From positions 1 to 15,334 of the forward strand of contig CAZOKH010000085.1 of assembly GCA_964580315.1 (NCBI GenBank): 15,334 bases of DNA, given 5' to 3'. Position 1 is the stretch's first letter. The number at the start of each line of letters is the position of its first letter. Shown here in pieces: positions 1-5,254 of the stretch. Position numbers and translations under genes: made by a program. A model generated the notes under the pieces. The model did not search any database, was not told the DNA's origin, and saw only the letters and a program-made list of their open reading frames with translations. Source of the DNA: CAZOKH01 sp964580315 (GTDB taxonomy: Bacteria; Chloroflexota; Anaerolineae; Anaerolineales; Anaerolineaceae).

Positions 1-5
1 TTCAA

Positions 6-68
6 TGCCAGGATCATTGCCCTGGCAGGCAGAAAAATCGAGATAGAGCAGGGTGGGTAACCCTGCTC
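6..68 (-). other. Two hairpins downstream of the Rad52-like gene
   Basis: There are two perfect inverted repeats. The first has arms TGCCAGG (6-12) and CCTGGCA (21-27). The second has 9-bp arms GAGCAGGGT (46-54) and ACCCTGCTC (60-68) around the five-base loop GGGTA (TACCC on the transcribed minus strand). The second lies 33 bases past the stop of the Rad52-like gene. It has no T-run, so it is not a classic terminator. The loop matches those of other hairpins in this block. Confidence 0.6.
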
Positions 69-100
69 ATCCCGCAAGAGGAATTGAGCGGAAGGGAAAA

Positions 101-895
101 CTAAGCAGCCAGTTCAGGCTGCAAGGACAGGAATGCTTTCGCCATATTTTGCATATAGCGCCCGGCATCGTCCCTTGGCAGGAAGCCTTTGTCACCCTCA
201 TCTTCATTGGCGCACCAGCGAATCCACCCTTGCCCGGCTTTTCCCTCGTTCCACAGGGTTGCCAGGGTCTTGCCCTGGTTGCGACCGAATGTGATCACAA
301 CCTGCGCCGGATTCTCGACTGCTCCACCGTTTGAGGAAGAGGCATCTACAGCAGAAGGCATGACGTTGAAACGGCTTTCGCGCTGCATGGCAGCCCGTTC
401 ACGCGCCAGCTGGCGGTCTGCATCGGGCAGCGCCCATTCGGGAAGCGCTGGTGGATTGATGATCTTGCGTTTCACCGCATCATAATCACACCAGACCTGG
501 GGAAGATTATACAGATAGGCTCCCAGACCGAATTTGACACAGGCGCGTTTGAACGACTGCGCCGAGGCGGAGGTTACCGCGTTGGCTTCAACCCGCTCAT
601 CGTCACCAAAGCTGGTTGAGAGCAAGCATTCCCCGTCACCGGTGCGCATCACGCCGTCAATGGTCAGATGGCATAAAACCACCACTCGGTCATTGACCTG
701 TGTGACGTGGTATTCGTCAGACCACTGCGAACCAACCACTGCGTTCAATCGCTCAATGTAAGAGCGGCTGTCCACGTATGCCAGCGCCAATGCTTTGGTT
801 TTTTCTTTGTTGGTTGCGCCGGGTTTGAACTCCACTGCATCCGCAGGGAACGGCTCGGCCAATGCCGCCAGAAAATGGGTGAAACTGGTATTCAT
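101..895 (-). CDS. Rad52/Rad22-like single-strand annealing protein
   Basis: A 264-residue protein. The start at 895 is chosen because GGAGG (minus strand of 903-907) lies just before it; the frame stays open upstream to 1051 but that stretch is structured leader. Residues 1-160 resemble the Rad52/Rad22 family: an early 'EFKPG' segment, then 'ALAYVDSRSYIERLN', and later 'SASAQSFKRACVKFGLGAYLYNLP', typical of phage and plasmid annealing proteins. After a Ser/Asn-rich linker the last 65 residues ('ITFGRNQGKTLATLWNEG' and on to 'WIRWCANE') resemble the small C-terminal domain seen in ExoX-like proteins. Such proteins anneal complementary single strands in recombination. It is the last gene of a minus-strand set with radC. 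No Red/RecT exonuclease partner is visible. The family call is by recalled motifs, not by a search. Confidence 0.75.
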   Translation of the reverse strand: MNTSFTHFLAALAEPFPADAVEFKPGATNKEKTKALALAYVDSRSYIERLNAVVGSQWSDEYHVTQVNDRVVVLCHLTIDGVMRTGDGECLLSTSFGDDERVEANAVTSASAQSFKRACVKFGLGAYLYNLPQVWCDYDAVKRKIINPPALPEWALPDADRQLARERAAMQRESRFNVMPSAVDASSSNGGAVENPAQVVITFGRNQGKTLATLWNEGKAGQGWIRWCANEDEGDKGFLPRDDAGRYMQNMAKAFLSLQPELAA

Positions 896-908
896 GTTGA
901 ATCCTCCA

Positions 909-1021
909 TTGCCCCGCCTGCAAACGGGGCAAAGTTTAAACTTGCCCTGATTGCAGCAGGGGATGGCTGCACAGCCTCGCGCTGACCTGGAAGGTTGTTC
1001 CAGAACAGGGCAAGGCTGTGC
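909..1021 (-). other. Structured leader between radC and the Rad52-like gene
   Basis: This gap is packed with inverted repeats. An 8-bp hairpin (TTGCCCCG 909-916, CGGGGCAA 925-932) abuts the Shine-Dalgarno sequence of the Rad52-like gene. Next are the 12-base palindrome AAGTTTAAACTT (932-943), an outer stem TTGCCCTG (942-949) with CAGGGCAA (1006-1013), an inner palindrome GGCTGCACAGCC (965-976), a hairpin CTGGAA (987-992) and TTCCAG (998-1003) with loop GGTTG, and an alternative stem GCACAGCC (969-976) with GGCTGTGC (1014-1021). Some of these exclude each other. It could be a folded mRNA leader. No known riboswitch class was recognised. Confidence 0.5.
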
Positions 1022-1136
1022 AACCGGGAGGATCAATCCCTTCCCACTCAATTGTTAAGGTGCAATCCCTTGCGGGAATATCGCCCTGCCAGACTTGCAC
1101 TGGCTTGCGTACTGTGCAGGCGGATGTTGACAGAAG

Positions 1137-1157
1137 GCACGGGCGGTTAGCCCGTGC
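1137..1157 (-). other. Hairpin just after radC
   Basis: Perfect 8-bp arms GCACGGGC (1137-1144) and GCCCGTGC (1150-1157) enclose the loop GGTTA (TAACC on the transcribed strand). It begins 6 bases past the radC stop. No T-run follows on the minus strand, so factor-independent termination is unlikely. The position and loop match the hairpins after the neighbouring genes. Confidence 0.65.
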
Positions 1158-1162
1158 GGTGG

Positions 1163-1684
1163 TCAGGCAAATCCGAAACCGAGTCCGCGCTCTCGCAGAG
1201 ACATCCAGCGTCCCTGGGCGCCAATCACTATGTGATCCAAAACGGTAATCTCCAGCAGTTTCCCTGCCTGGACGATGCTACGGGTTACCTGCACATCTTC
1301 CGGGCTGGGAACGGGGTCGCCGGAGGGATGGTTGTGAACGACGATAATCTGGGGTGCGTTTTCGATCACAGCCTCACGAAAAACCTCTGCCACGCGAACA
1401 TTGGATGAGCTGATGGTTCCCTGGTACAGCTTGACCAGCTTCTTGACACGGTTCTTGATATCCAGCAAAATCACCCACAACTCTTCATGATCGAGATGAT
1501 CCATAAAGGGAGCCAGCAACTCAGCGGTATCGGCTGGTGTGTGAATGGTTGGCCGTTGCGATGGATGTGATCCATAAATGGAGTTCAACTCCTCATGGAT
1601 TTTGCGCAGCCTGATGAGCGCCACTTCGGCTGCCTGGCGCTTGCGCGACTGAACGCCTTGTATGAGAACTAACTGCTCGTCCAT
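1163..1684 (-). CDS. radC: RadC-like JAB/MPN domain protein, short form
   Basis: A 173-residue protein. The start at 1684 is supported by AGGAGA seven bases upstream; an open frame continues to 1858 but runs through a long hairpin. The C-terminal two thirds form a RadC-type JAB domain with the metal-binding signature 'HNHPSGDPVPSPEDVQ' (two His, a Ser and an Asp in the usual order), then 'LDHIVIG' and a C-terminal 'S-L-R-E-R-G' close to the 'SLRERGLL' end of RadC proteins. The helix-hairpin-helix part of long RadC proteins is missing; the first 55 residues are instead a charged helical segment. RadC proteins of this short type are common on plasmids, phages and integrative elements; their function is unproven, and a role in DNA repair is doubted. 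It sits between a small membrane protein and a Rad52-like gene on one strand. Confidence 0.85.
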   Translation of the reverse strand: MDEQLVLIQGVQSRKRQAAEVALIRLRKIHEELNSIYGSHPSQRPTIHTPADTAELLAPFMDHLDHEELWVILLDIKNRVKKLVKLYQGTISSSNVRVAEVFREAVIENAPQIIVVHNHPSGDPVPSPEDVQVTRSIVQAGKLLEITVLDHIVIGAQGRWMSLRERGLGFGFA

Positions 1685-1699
1685 ATCGATTCTCCTTCG

Positions 1700-1754
1700 C
1701 CCCGAGCTGCACCTCCGGGCGTATTGTGAGTGAATACGCCCCGGAGCAGCGGGG
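1700..1754 (-). promoter_or_regulatory. Long hairpin leader before radC
   Basis: A stem of 21 base pairs with small bulges ends seven bases or fewer from the Shine-Dalgarno sequence of radC. Its plus-strand arms are CCCC (1700-1703), GCTG (1706-1709), CTCCG (1713-1717) and GGCGTATT (1718-1725), paired with AATACGCC (1733-1740), CGGAG (1742-1746), CAGC (1747-1750) and GGGG (1751-1754). The loop is 1726-1732. Its place suggests control of translation start or of mRNA stability. A 'radC RNA motif' upstream of radC and antirestriction genes is known from the literature; I cannot confirm that this is a member. Confidence 0.55.
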
Positions 1755-1833
1755 GAAAGAGGATTGCCTGATATTCCTGTGTTAAGGTTCTGTGCTGGAT
1801 GAATCGCTCCAGCGGGCGGTAAATTGAGAAGGA

Positions 1834-1857
1834 TGAGGCGGATGGGTAGCCGCCTCA
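1834..1857 (-). other. Hairpin after the small membrane protein gene
   Basis: Perfect 8-bp arms TGAGGCGG (1834-1841) and CCGCCTCA (1850-1857) with loop ATGGGTAG, which contains GGGTA. It starts nine bases past the stop of the 53-residue gene. No T-run follows. Confidence 0.6.
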
Positions 1858-1865
1858 AAGTGGGA

Positions 1866-2027
1866 CTAGCGACGTCTGGTCAGCAGCGCCAAAACCGCTT
1901 CTTTTCTCTCCTTTTCATCTTTGAACAGGGAAAAGACAAGAAGCAATCTGGCAATTCCCCAACCGAACAGAATCGTTAGCGAGAGGACTGCGCCTGCCAG
2001 AGGAAACAGCAGCAGGGGGGTGTTCAT
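1866..2027 (-). CDS. Small single-pass membrane protein, 53 residues
   Basis: A short gene read from the minus strand: an ATG at 2027, a very strong Shine-Dalgarno AAAGGAGG six bases upstream, and a TAG stop at 1866-1868. The protein starts MNTPLLLFPLAGAVLSLTIL, continues with a hydrophobic stretch to about residue 35 (one, perhaps two closely packed, membrane segments), and ends in a charged tail 'KDEKERKEAVLALLTRRR'. The tail would be cytoplasmic by the positive-inside rule. I do not recognise a family. The ribosome binding site, the membrane-then-basic layout and the fit with the leader and trailing hairpins of its neighbours argue that it is a real gene. A link to radC or to the Rad52-like protein is only positional. 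Confidence 0.65.
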   Translation of the reverse strand: MNTPLLLFPLAGAVLSLTILFGWGIARLLLVFSLFKDEKERKEAVLALLTRRR

Positions 2028-2047
2028 GAACTGCCTCCTTTCCGGGT

Positions 2048-2102
2048 CTGGTATCCCATTCAGACAACCAGGTAAACACTGATTACCTGAAAGGGATATC
2101 AG
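2048..2102 (-). promoter_or_regulatory. Structured leader of the small membrane protein gene
   Basis: An outer stem pairs CTGGTATCCC (2048-2057) with GGGATATCAG (2093-2102), with one mismatch. Inside it CAGGTAA (2069-2075) pairs with TTACCTG (2083-2089). The Shine-Dalgarno sequence of the 53-residue gene follows directly on the minus strand. The position is the same as that of the leaders of radC and of the Rad52-like gene. Confidence 0.5.
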
Positions 2103-2160
2103 ACGAGAACAGTCTTTTCGATTGAGGTTGTCAAAGTCCCATTGTGCAGCAGGCGATTAA

Positions 2161-2185
2161 AACAAAAACCGGGCATATTGCCCGG
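2161..2185 (-). terminator. Factor-independent terminator
   Basis: On the minus strand the 6-bp GC stem CCGGGC (2169-2174) and GCCCGG (2180-2185) with loop ATATT is followed by TTTTTGTT. It lies right after one copy of the 13-mer repeat and upstream of the leader of the 53-residue gene. That gene would then need its own promoter between about 2160 and 2103; none stands out. Confidence 0.7.
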
Positions 2186-2196
2186 CGAGTAGCCTG
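2184..2196 (-). repeat. 13-mer repeat, copy 4 (counting from the recombinase)
   Basis: GGCGAGTAGCCTG on the plus strand, a one-base variant of the copies at 2254 and 2496. It overlaps the terminator stem by two bases. GGC and GCC can pair around the five-base loop GAGTA. Confidence 0.7.
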
Positions 2197-2253
2197 CCTG
2201 TTTGGGTGACAGATAGACACCCTGTGTTACTTAATGATTTTTTAGAAAGGCAC

Positions 2254-2266
2254 GGCGGGTAGCCTG
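2254..2266 (-). repeat. 13-mer repeat, copy 3
   Basis: GGCGGGTAGCCTG on the plus strand, identical to the copy at 2496. Outer arms AAGGCA (2247-2252) and TGCCTT (2265-2270) enclose it, giving a bulged hairpin; on the minus strand TTTCT follows, so weak termination is possible. Confidence 0.7.
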
Positions 2267-2397
2267 CCTTCAACCAAAAACCCTGTTCTCTTTGTGTGAT
2301 GCTCTCAAATCCAATGGTTAAACTTTCGTGTGAAAGTACATTTCCCAGACTTGAGCAACACGTTGAGGACACTGGTACTTGGTTCGTAATCATTCAC

Positions 2398-2410
2398 GGC
2401 AGGTAGCCTG
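2398..2410 (-). repeat. 13-mer repeat, copy 2
   Basis: GGCAGGTAGCCTG on the plus strand, one base different from copies 1 and 3. Flanking bases (TTCGT near 2382 and ACGAA near 2418, with inner AATCA and TGATT) can form an imperfect outer stem. Confidence 0.65.
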
Positions 2411-2467
2411 TGATTCACGAAATCACCCTTCAGGAATTGCACCTGATGACACACTGCGCAGGGTGAA

Positions 2468-2502
2468 ATAAAAAAACCCGCAGGAAAGAAATCCCGGCGG
2501 GT
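2468..2502 (-). terminator. Terminator of the recombinase gene
   Basis: On the minus strand ACCCGC pairs with GCGGGT (2497-2502 with 2476-2481) around a 15-base loop, followed by a run of seven T. It lies about 40 bases past the recombinase stop and is the obvious end of that transcript. Confidence 0.75.
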
Positions 2503-2508
2503 AGCCTG
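2496..2508 (-). repeat. 13-mer repeat, copy 1
   Basis: GGCGGGTAGCCTG on the plus strand, 34 bases past the recombinase stop. It overlaps the distal arm of the terminator that ends the recombinase transcript. The distance between copy starts is 98, 144 and 70 bases going away from the recombinase. Confidence 0.7.
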
Positions 2509-2519
2509 TAATCGTCATT

Positions 2520-2548
2520 ATTATAGTACAAAAATAAACAAACTACAA
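2520..2548 (-). promoter_or_regulatory. Possible promoter at the end of the recombinase gene
   Basis: On the minus strand TTGTAG (2543-2548, overlapping the last codons) is 17 bases from a perfect TATAAT (2520-2525). A transcript starting near 2513 would meet the terminator at once and make an RNA of about 45 bases containing 13-mer copy 1. The AT-rich setting makes a chance match possible. Confidence 0.4.
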
Positions 2549-3367
2549 TCCTTCGACCGCATCTTGCATGCGTTGAGCAGAAGGGTGAAGATATCGTCCA
2601 GTGGTTTCCAACCGCGAATGTCCCAGGATCAATTGCAATGTTGCCAGGTCAACACCTTTTTCAACAGCGCGAGTGGCAAAGGTGTGTCTAAGAGTATGAG
2701 GCGTTGCTTTTACTCCGATTCTGCGCGCATACCCAGAGACCAGTCGTTGCACATCACGAGAATTTAATGGTAATCCGCTATGGGAAAGAAAGACAGTCTG
2801 TGAAGTGCTTGCCGGCCGAAGCTCCAACCATGCTTGAAGAGCTTGACGCGTTTCACTATTCATCGGCACTTTACGCGATTTATTTCCTTTACTGGCATAT
2901 ATGCTCAACCAACCCGATCTTTTATTTAATTCAACGCCCTGGCACTGTAAGTCAGTAACTTCTCCCACTCTTAGACCAGCTCTGGCCATCAAATTTAGAA
3001 TCGCAAAATCTCGAGGATTGCCTTCAGAAGCAGTTAATAATCTGCCCAATTCACGAGGTGTGAGTGTATTGATGGGGCTAACAACCTGTTTAGGTCCTTT
3101 AATATGTAAGTTGCGTCCAATAGATTTGAGCAATGACCGTATGGCTGCAAGTCGCACGTTGATGCTCGCAGGGGACAACCGGCGAATCGTTTGAAGATAA
3201 GCTATGAAGTCTTTTACTTCGATTGTCGTAAGTAATTCCCATTCTGGTTCGGTGTCATTGGCTTGCCGATACCAGGTGGAAAATTCCTTCAAAGCAGCTC
3301 GATAACGAATAATCGTACGAGCGCTTGAGATTGTATCTAAAAATTCATCCAGGGTATTCGTTTTCAT
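2543..3367 (-). CDS. XerC/XerD-like tyrosine recombinase (integrase)
   Basis: A 274-residue protein. The start at 3367 is chosen for the purine-rich GAGAGAAG just upstream; an ATG ten codons earlier (3397) has no ribosome binding site. Residues 1-95 are a SAM-like core-binding domain of the Xer type. The catalytic domain has all the expected residues: Arg in 'ARAGLRVGEV', Lys in 'YASKGNKSRKVP', 'HTLRH' (224-228), His250 in 'ILGHSRLETT' and the nucleophile Tyr259 in 'GRYLHP'. The length and the spacing near the HxLRH motif leave no room for the extra helix that marks integron integrases. It probably moves or resolves the accessory block. It is transcribed toward the repeat array and ends at a good terminator. 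Its target site is unknown. Confidence 0.9.
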   Translation of the reverse strand: MKTNTLDEFLDTISSARTIIRYRAALKEFSTWYRQANDTEPEWELLTTIEVKDFIAYLQTIRRLSPASINVRLAAIRSLLKSIGRNLHIKGPKQVVSPINTLTPRELGRLLTASEGNPRDFAILNLMARAGLRVGEVTDLQCQGVELNKRSGWLSIYASKGNKSRKVPMNSETRQALQAWLELRPASTSQTVFLSHSGLPLNSRDVQRLVSGYARRIGVKATPHTLRHTFATRAVEKGVDLATLQLILGHSRLETTGRYLHPSAQRMQDAVEGL

Positions 3368-3411
3368 TGATTCTTCTCTCGTATCTGAATCCTTCATTTT
3401 TTAATGGTTCA

Positions 3412-3440
3412 ATATTATTATACGAAAATATGTCTTGTAA
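3412..3440 (-). promoter_or_regulatory. Possible promoter of the recombinase
   Basis: On the minus strand TTACAA (3435-3440) and TAATAT (3412-3417) are 17 bases apart, about 45 bases before the chosen start codon. A better -10 match, TATAAT (3417-3422), has too short a spacer for that -35. The region is very AT-rich, so confidence is low. Confidence 0.3.
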
Positions 3441-3493
3441 TATTTTTCTGAAAATTCCTTGTGTGAAAAACCGTTTTGTGATATTTTAATAAT

Positions 3494-3540
3494 ATCTCTC
3501 TTGCCGGTTGCCCCCCTCAATCGGTAAGAGAGATGTTTTT
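3494..3540 (+). terminator. Hairpin with T-run between recombinase and sugar locus
   Basis: Arms ATCTCTCTTGCCG (3494-3506) and CGGTAAGAGAGAT (3522-3534) form 13 bp with one G-U pair around a 15-base loop rich in C, followed by GTTTTT on the plus strand. It looks like a terminator for plus-strand transcription, yet no plus-strand gene precedes it in the window. It may instead be a boundary structure of the accessory block. Confidence 0.45.
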
Positions 3541-3673
3541 AATCATTTCCATAATAAATCGGGTAATTTGGGGATTTCTCAAACATTGTGCGACGTTGTT
3601 CGCTGATGATTTAGGAAAGAAGAATTACGGTTTTGCCGATTTTCTAATCTTTAATCGTTGCAAAATGAATTAA

Positions 3674-3738
3674 GGATTGATGCGGCGCAGTGTAAAAAAG
3701 ACAACATACCATCGAAGGTTTCTGCCGCCGCATAATCC
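3674..3738. other. GC-rich 16-bp stem-loop in AT-rich gap
   Basis: Left arm GGATT (3674-3678) and ATGCGGCGCAG (3680-3690); right arm CTG (3722-3724), CGCCGCAT (3726-3733) and AATCC (3734-3738). One base is bulged on each side and the loop is 31 bases. No T-run follows on either strand. It could be a small structured RNA or a protein-binding site. I see no gene in the rest of 3398-3881. Confidence 0.45.
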
Positions 3739-3881
3739 GACTTGAATATCTGTTGTACGACGGAATTGAGCGACTTGTTTTACTCCTATTTTAATAGATT
3801 CAATCGACATCGTAACAATAAAATTTTATACCTCCTTTTAGATTTAATATAATAAACCTCGTATTGGTAAATATTTTCAAT

Positions 3882-3899
3882 CGTGAAAATATGTTCACG
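3882..3899. promoter_or_regulatory. Inverted repeat upstream of the -35 box
   Basis: CGTGAA and TTCACG (3882-3887 and 3894-3899), six bases apart, centred about 50 bases before the predicted start site. The position suits an activator or a second regulator site. Confidence 0.4.
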
Positions 3900-3904
3900 G
3901 AGGC

Positions 3905-3933
3905 TTGACGCGGAAATACTTCCGTGCTATCAT
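3905..3933 (+). promoter_or_regulatory. Sigma70-type promoter of the sugar locus
   Basis: TTGACG (3905-3910), a 17-base spacer and TATCAT (3928-3933). The predicted start is near 3940, leaving a leader of about 340 bases before the regulator gene. The spacer holds the inverted repeat CGGAA (3911-3915) and TTCCG (3920-3924). Confidence 0.6.
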
Positions 3934-3967
3934 GCAAACAATTACATATATGTAATATTTTGCATGA
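3930..3967. promoter_or_regulatory. 38-bp near-palindromic operator
   Basis: The core ATTACATATATGTAAT (3941-3956) is a perfect palindrome. After two unmatched bases on each side, TCATGCAAA (3930-3938) pairs with TTTGCATGA (3959-3967). It overlaps the -10 box and the predicted start site, the classical place for a repressor. SorC-family regulators bind palindromic DNA as tetramers, so self-control by the regulator encoded downstream is the simplest guess. Confidence 0.6.
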
Positions 3968-4140
3968 CGCTTGAAAAATATCCATAGTAACTCTTATTGG
4001 TGCAGATTTGCCAAAAAAAATGACACCTCTTGCTGGCAAGTGAATTGACAGTTAGAGAATTGTCATTATCCTCAGCGAACAATGAGAAAAATCTGGAATG
4101 CAAATTAAAGAGTTACATTTCATCTATCAGCAATATTTGA

Positions 4141-4207
4141 TTTGGGTTGGTGGGGGAACAGTAGCCCAAAATTTTCATCTGTACCAATCGTGTGCTGGGC
4201 GTTTTTT
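4141..4207 (+). promoter_or_regulatory. Possible attenuator in the regulator leader
   Basis: GCCCA (4164-4168) can pair with TGGGC (4196-4200), followed by GTTTTTT: a weak terminator with a long loop. TTTGGG (4141-4146) can instead pair with CCCAAA (4165-4170), which uses the same bases and would break the terminator. GGTTGGT (4145-4151) can also pair with ACCAATC (4183-4189) with one G-U pair. This is the layout of an antiterminator and terminator, but the stems are short. No known riboswitch was recognised. Confidence 0.3.
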
Positions 4208-4279
4208 AAAGTCTACAGTACAACTTGAACCATTCACTATACCGAGTGGATTTTTTTCATTTCCTAGGTAAGGGGATCT

Positions 4280-5230
4280 ATGAATATCGATCAAATTGTT
4301 GAACTGGCACGAATGCATTATGAGCAAAACCTTAGCCAGGAGGAAATTTCACAACATGCAAATATTTCACGCGCTACCGTGTCGCGAGCTCTAAAAGAAG
4401 CCCGCGAGCGTGGCTACATCCGTACGTTGGTCATTGCCCCATCGGGAATCGGTTTAGAACTGGAAGAATGGCTTCGTTCCCGGTTCAATTTGAAGTACGT
4501 TGCGGTAACCCCGACGCGCGAAGATACCAACGAAGCCATAAGTCTTGTTGGACAGGTGGCAGCTGTTTACCTAGACTACAACGTGTCATCGGGCTGTGTG
4601 CTGGGTGTGGCAGGAGGGCGCACTGTGCTTTCAACAGCCAAACAGGTTAAACGTGCCAACCGCCCTGATGTGCTGGCGTTGCCCATCATGGGAGGGTGGA
4701 TTGGACATACATCCATCAGCGCCAGCGAAGTGGCACGAGAAATTGCCGTGCGCTGGAATGCCCGCGCCAAAGCTTTGTTTGCACCCGCTTTTGTGGTTGA
4801 TGAAGTTGCCCGCCAGGCTCTGCTTCGCGAAGAATCGATTGCTGATATTTTAAAAAGTGCCTCTCAAGCAGACATGTCAATCATCGGCATTGCGCCGGTC
4901 TCACTTAAAGAAAGTTCCAACGAATATGTGAGTGGAACTGGACGTATCAGTGGCAGCGATGTGGATGATTTAATCCAAAAAGGTGTTGTAGGTGAAACCT
5001 GCGCCCAGTTCTTTGACATTCAAGGTCGCCCGGTGGACGTGTGGAACCGTACCCGCACGATTGCTGTACCACTGGAAGACCTGGTGAAAATGCAAAATGT
5101 GGTGGCGATCGGTGCCGATGCCAGCAAAGGACGCGCATTTTTAGGCGCCTGTCGCATGGGAATCGTTAAATCTCTGATCGTCAGCGAAGATTTAGCCAGC
5201 GAGATAAAGCAACTCGACACGAATGAGTAA
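4280..5230 (+). CDS. SorC/DeoR-type sugar-responsive transcription regulator
   Basis: A 316-residue protein of normal family length, preceded by AAGGGG. Residues 1-55 form a winged helix-turn-helix ('LSQEEISQHANISRATVSRALKEARERGYI'), in which 'SRATVSRAL' is the recognition helix. The rest matches the SorC sugar-binding domain: 'LGVAGGRTVLSTAKQV' is the family's 'G-x-x-x-GRT' loop, and 'ALPIMGGW' and 'DMSIIGIAPVS' follow at the usual places. SorC proteins sense a phosphorylated sugar and repress or activate the adjoining catabolic operon. It is the first gene of the plus-strand set, 24 bases before the ATPase gene, behind a promoter with a strong palindrome. The effector is unknown; a sugar phosphate from this pathway is likely. 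Confidence 0.85.
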   Translation: MNIDQIVELARMHYEQNLSQEEISQHANISRATVSRALKEARERGYIRTLVIAPSGIGLELEEWLRSRFNLKYVAVTPTREDTNEAISLVGQVAAVYLDYNVSSGCVLGVAGGRTVLSTAKQVKRANRPDVLALPIMGGWIGHTSISASEVAREIAVRWNARAKALFAPAFVVDEVARQALLREESIADILKSASQADMSIIGIAPVSLKESSNEYVSGTGRISGSDVDDLIQKGVVGETCAQFFDIQGRPVDVWNRTRTIAVPLEDLVKMQNVVAIGADASKGRAFLGACRMGIVKSLIVSEDLASEIKQLDTNE

Positions 5231-5254
5231 GAAAGGAAATTAATCAATAAAGAG

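Noticed and set aside
2157..2393. Open frame of 78 codons on the minus strand in the repeat region
   Set aside because: It runs through two 13-mers and two hairpins, lacks a ribosome binding site, and its product has no recognisable pattern.
2184..2508. CRISPR array
   Set aside because: The repeats are 13 bases, too short, and spacing varies (70, 144, 98). No Cas genes are present.
2543..3367. True integron integrase (IntI)
   Set aside because: The protein has Xer length and no extra helix near the HxLRH motif; no attC core (RYYYAAC or GTTRRRY) was found in the hairpins.
1..3400. Prophage
   Set aside because: Rad52-like, RadC and integrase genes occur in phages, but no structural, lysis or replication genes are visible here; plasmid or integrative element fits as well.
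3674..3738. Miniature transposable element
   Set aside because: No target-site duplication flanks the arms, and it has no second copy in the window.
3882..3899. CRP/FNR-type site
   Set aside because: The GTGA and TCAC half-sites are eight bases apart where CRP needs six.
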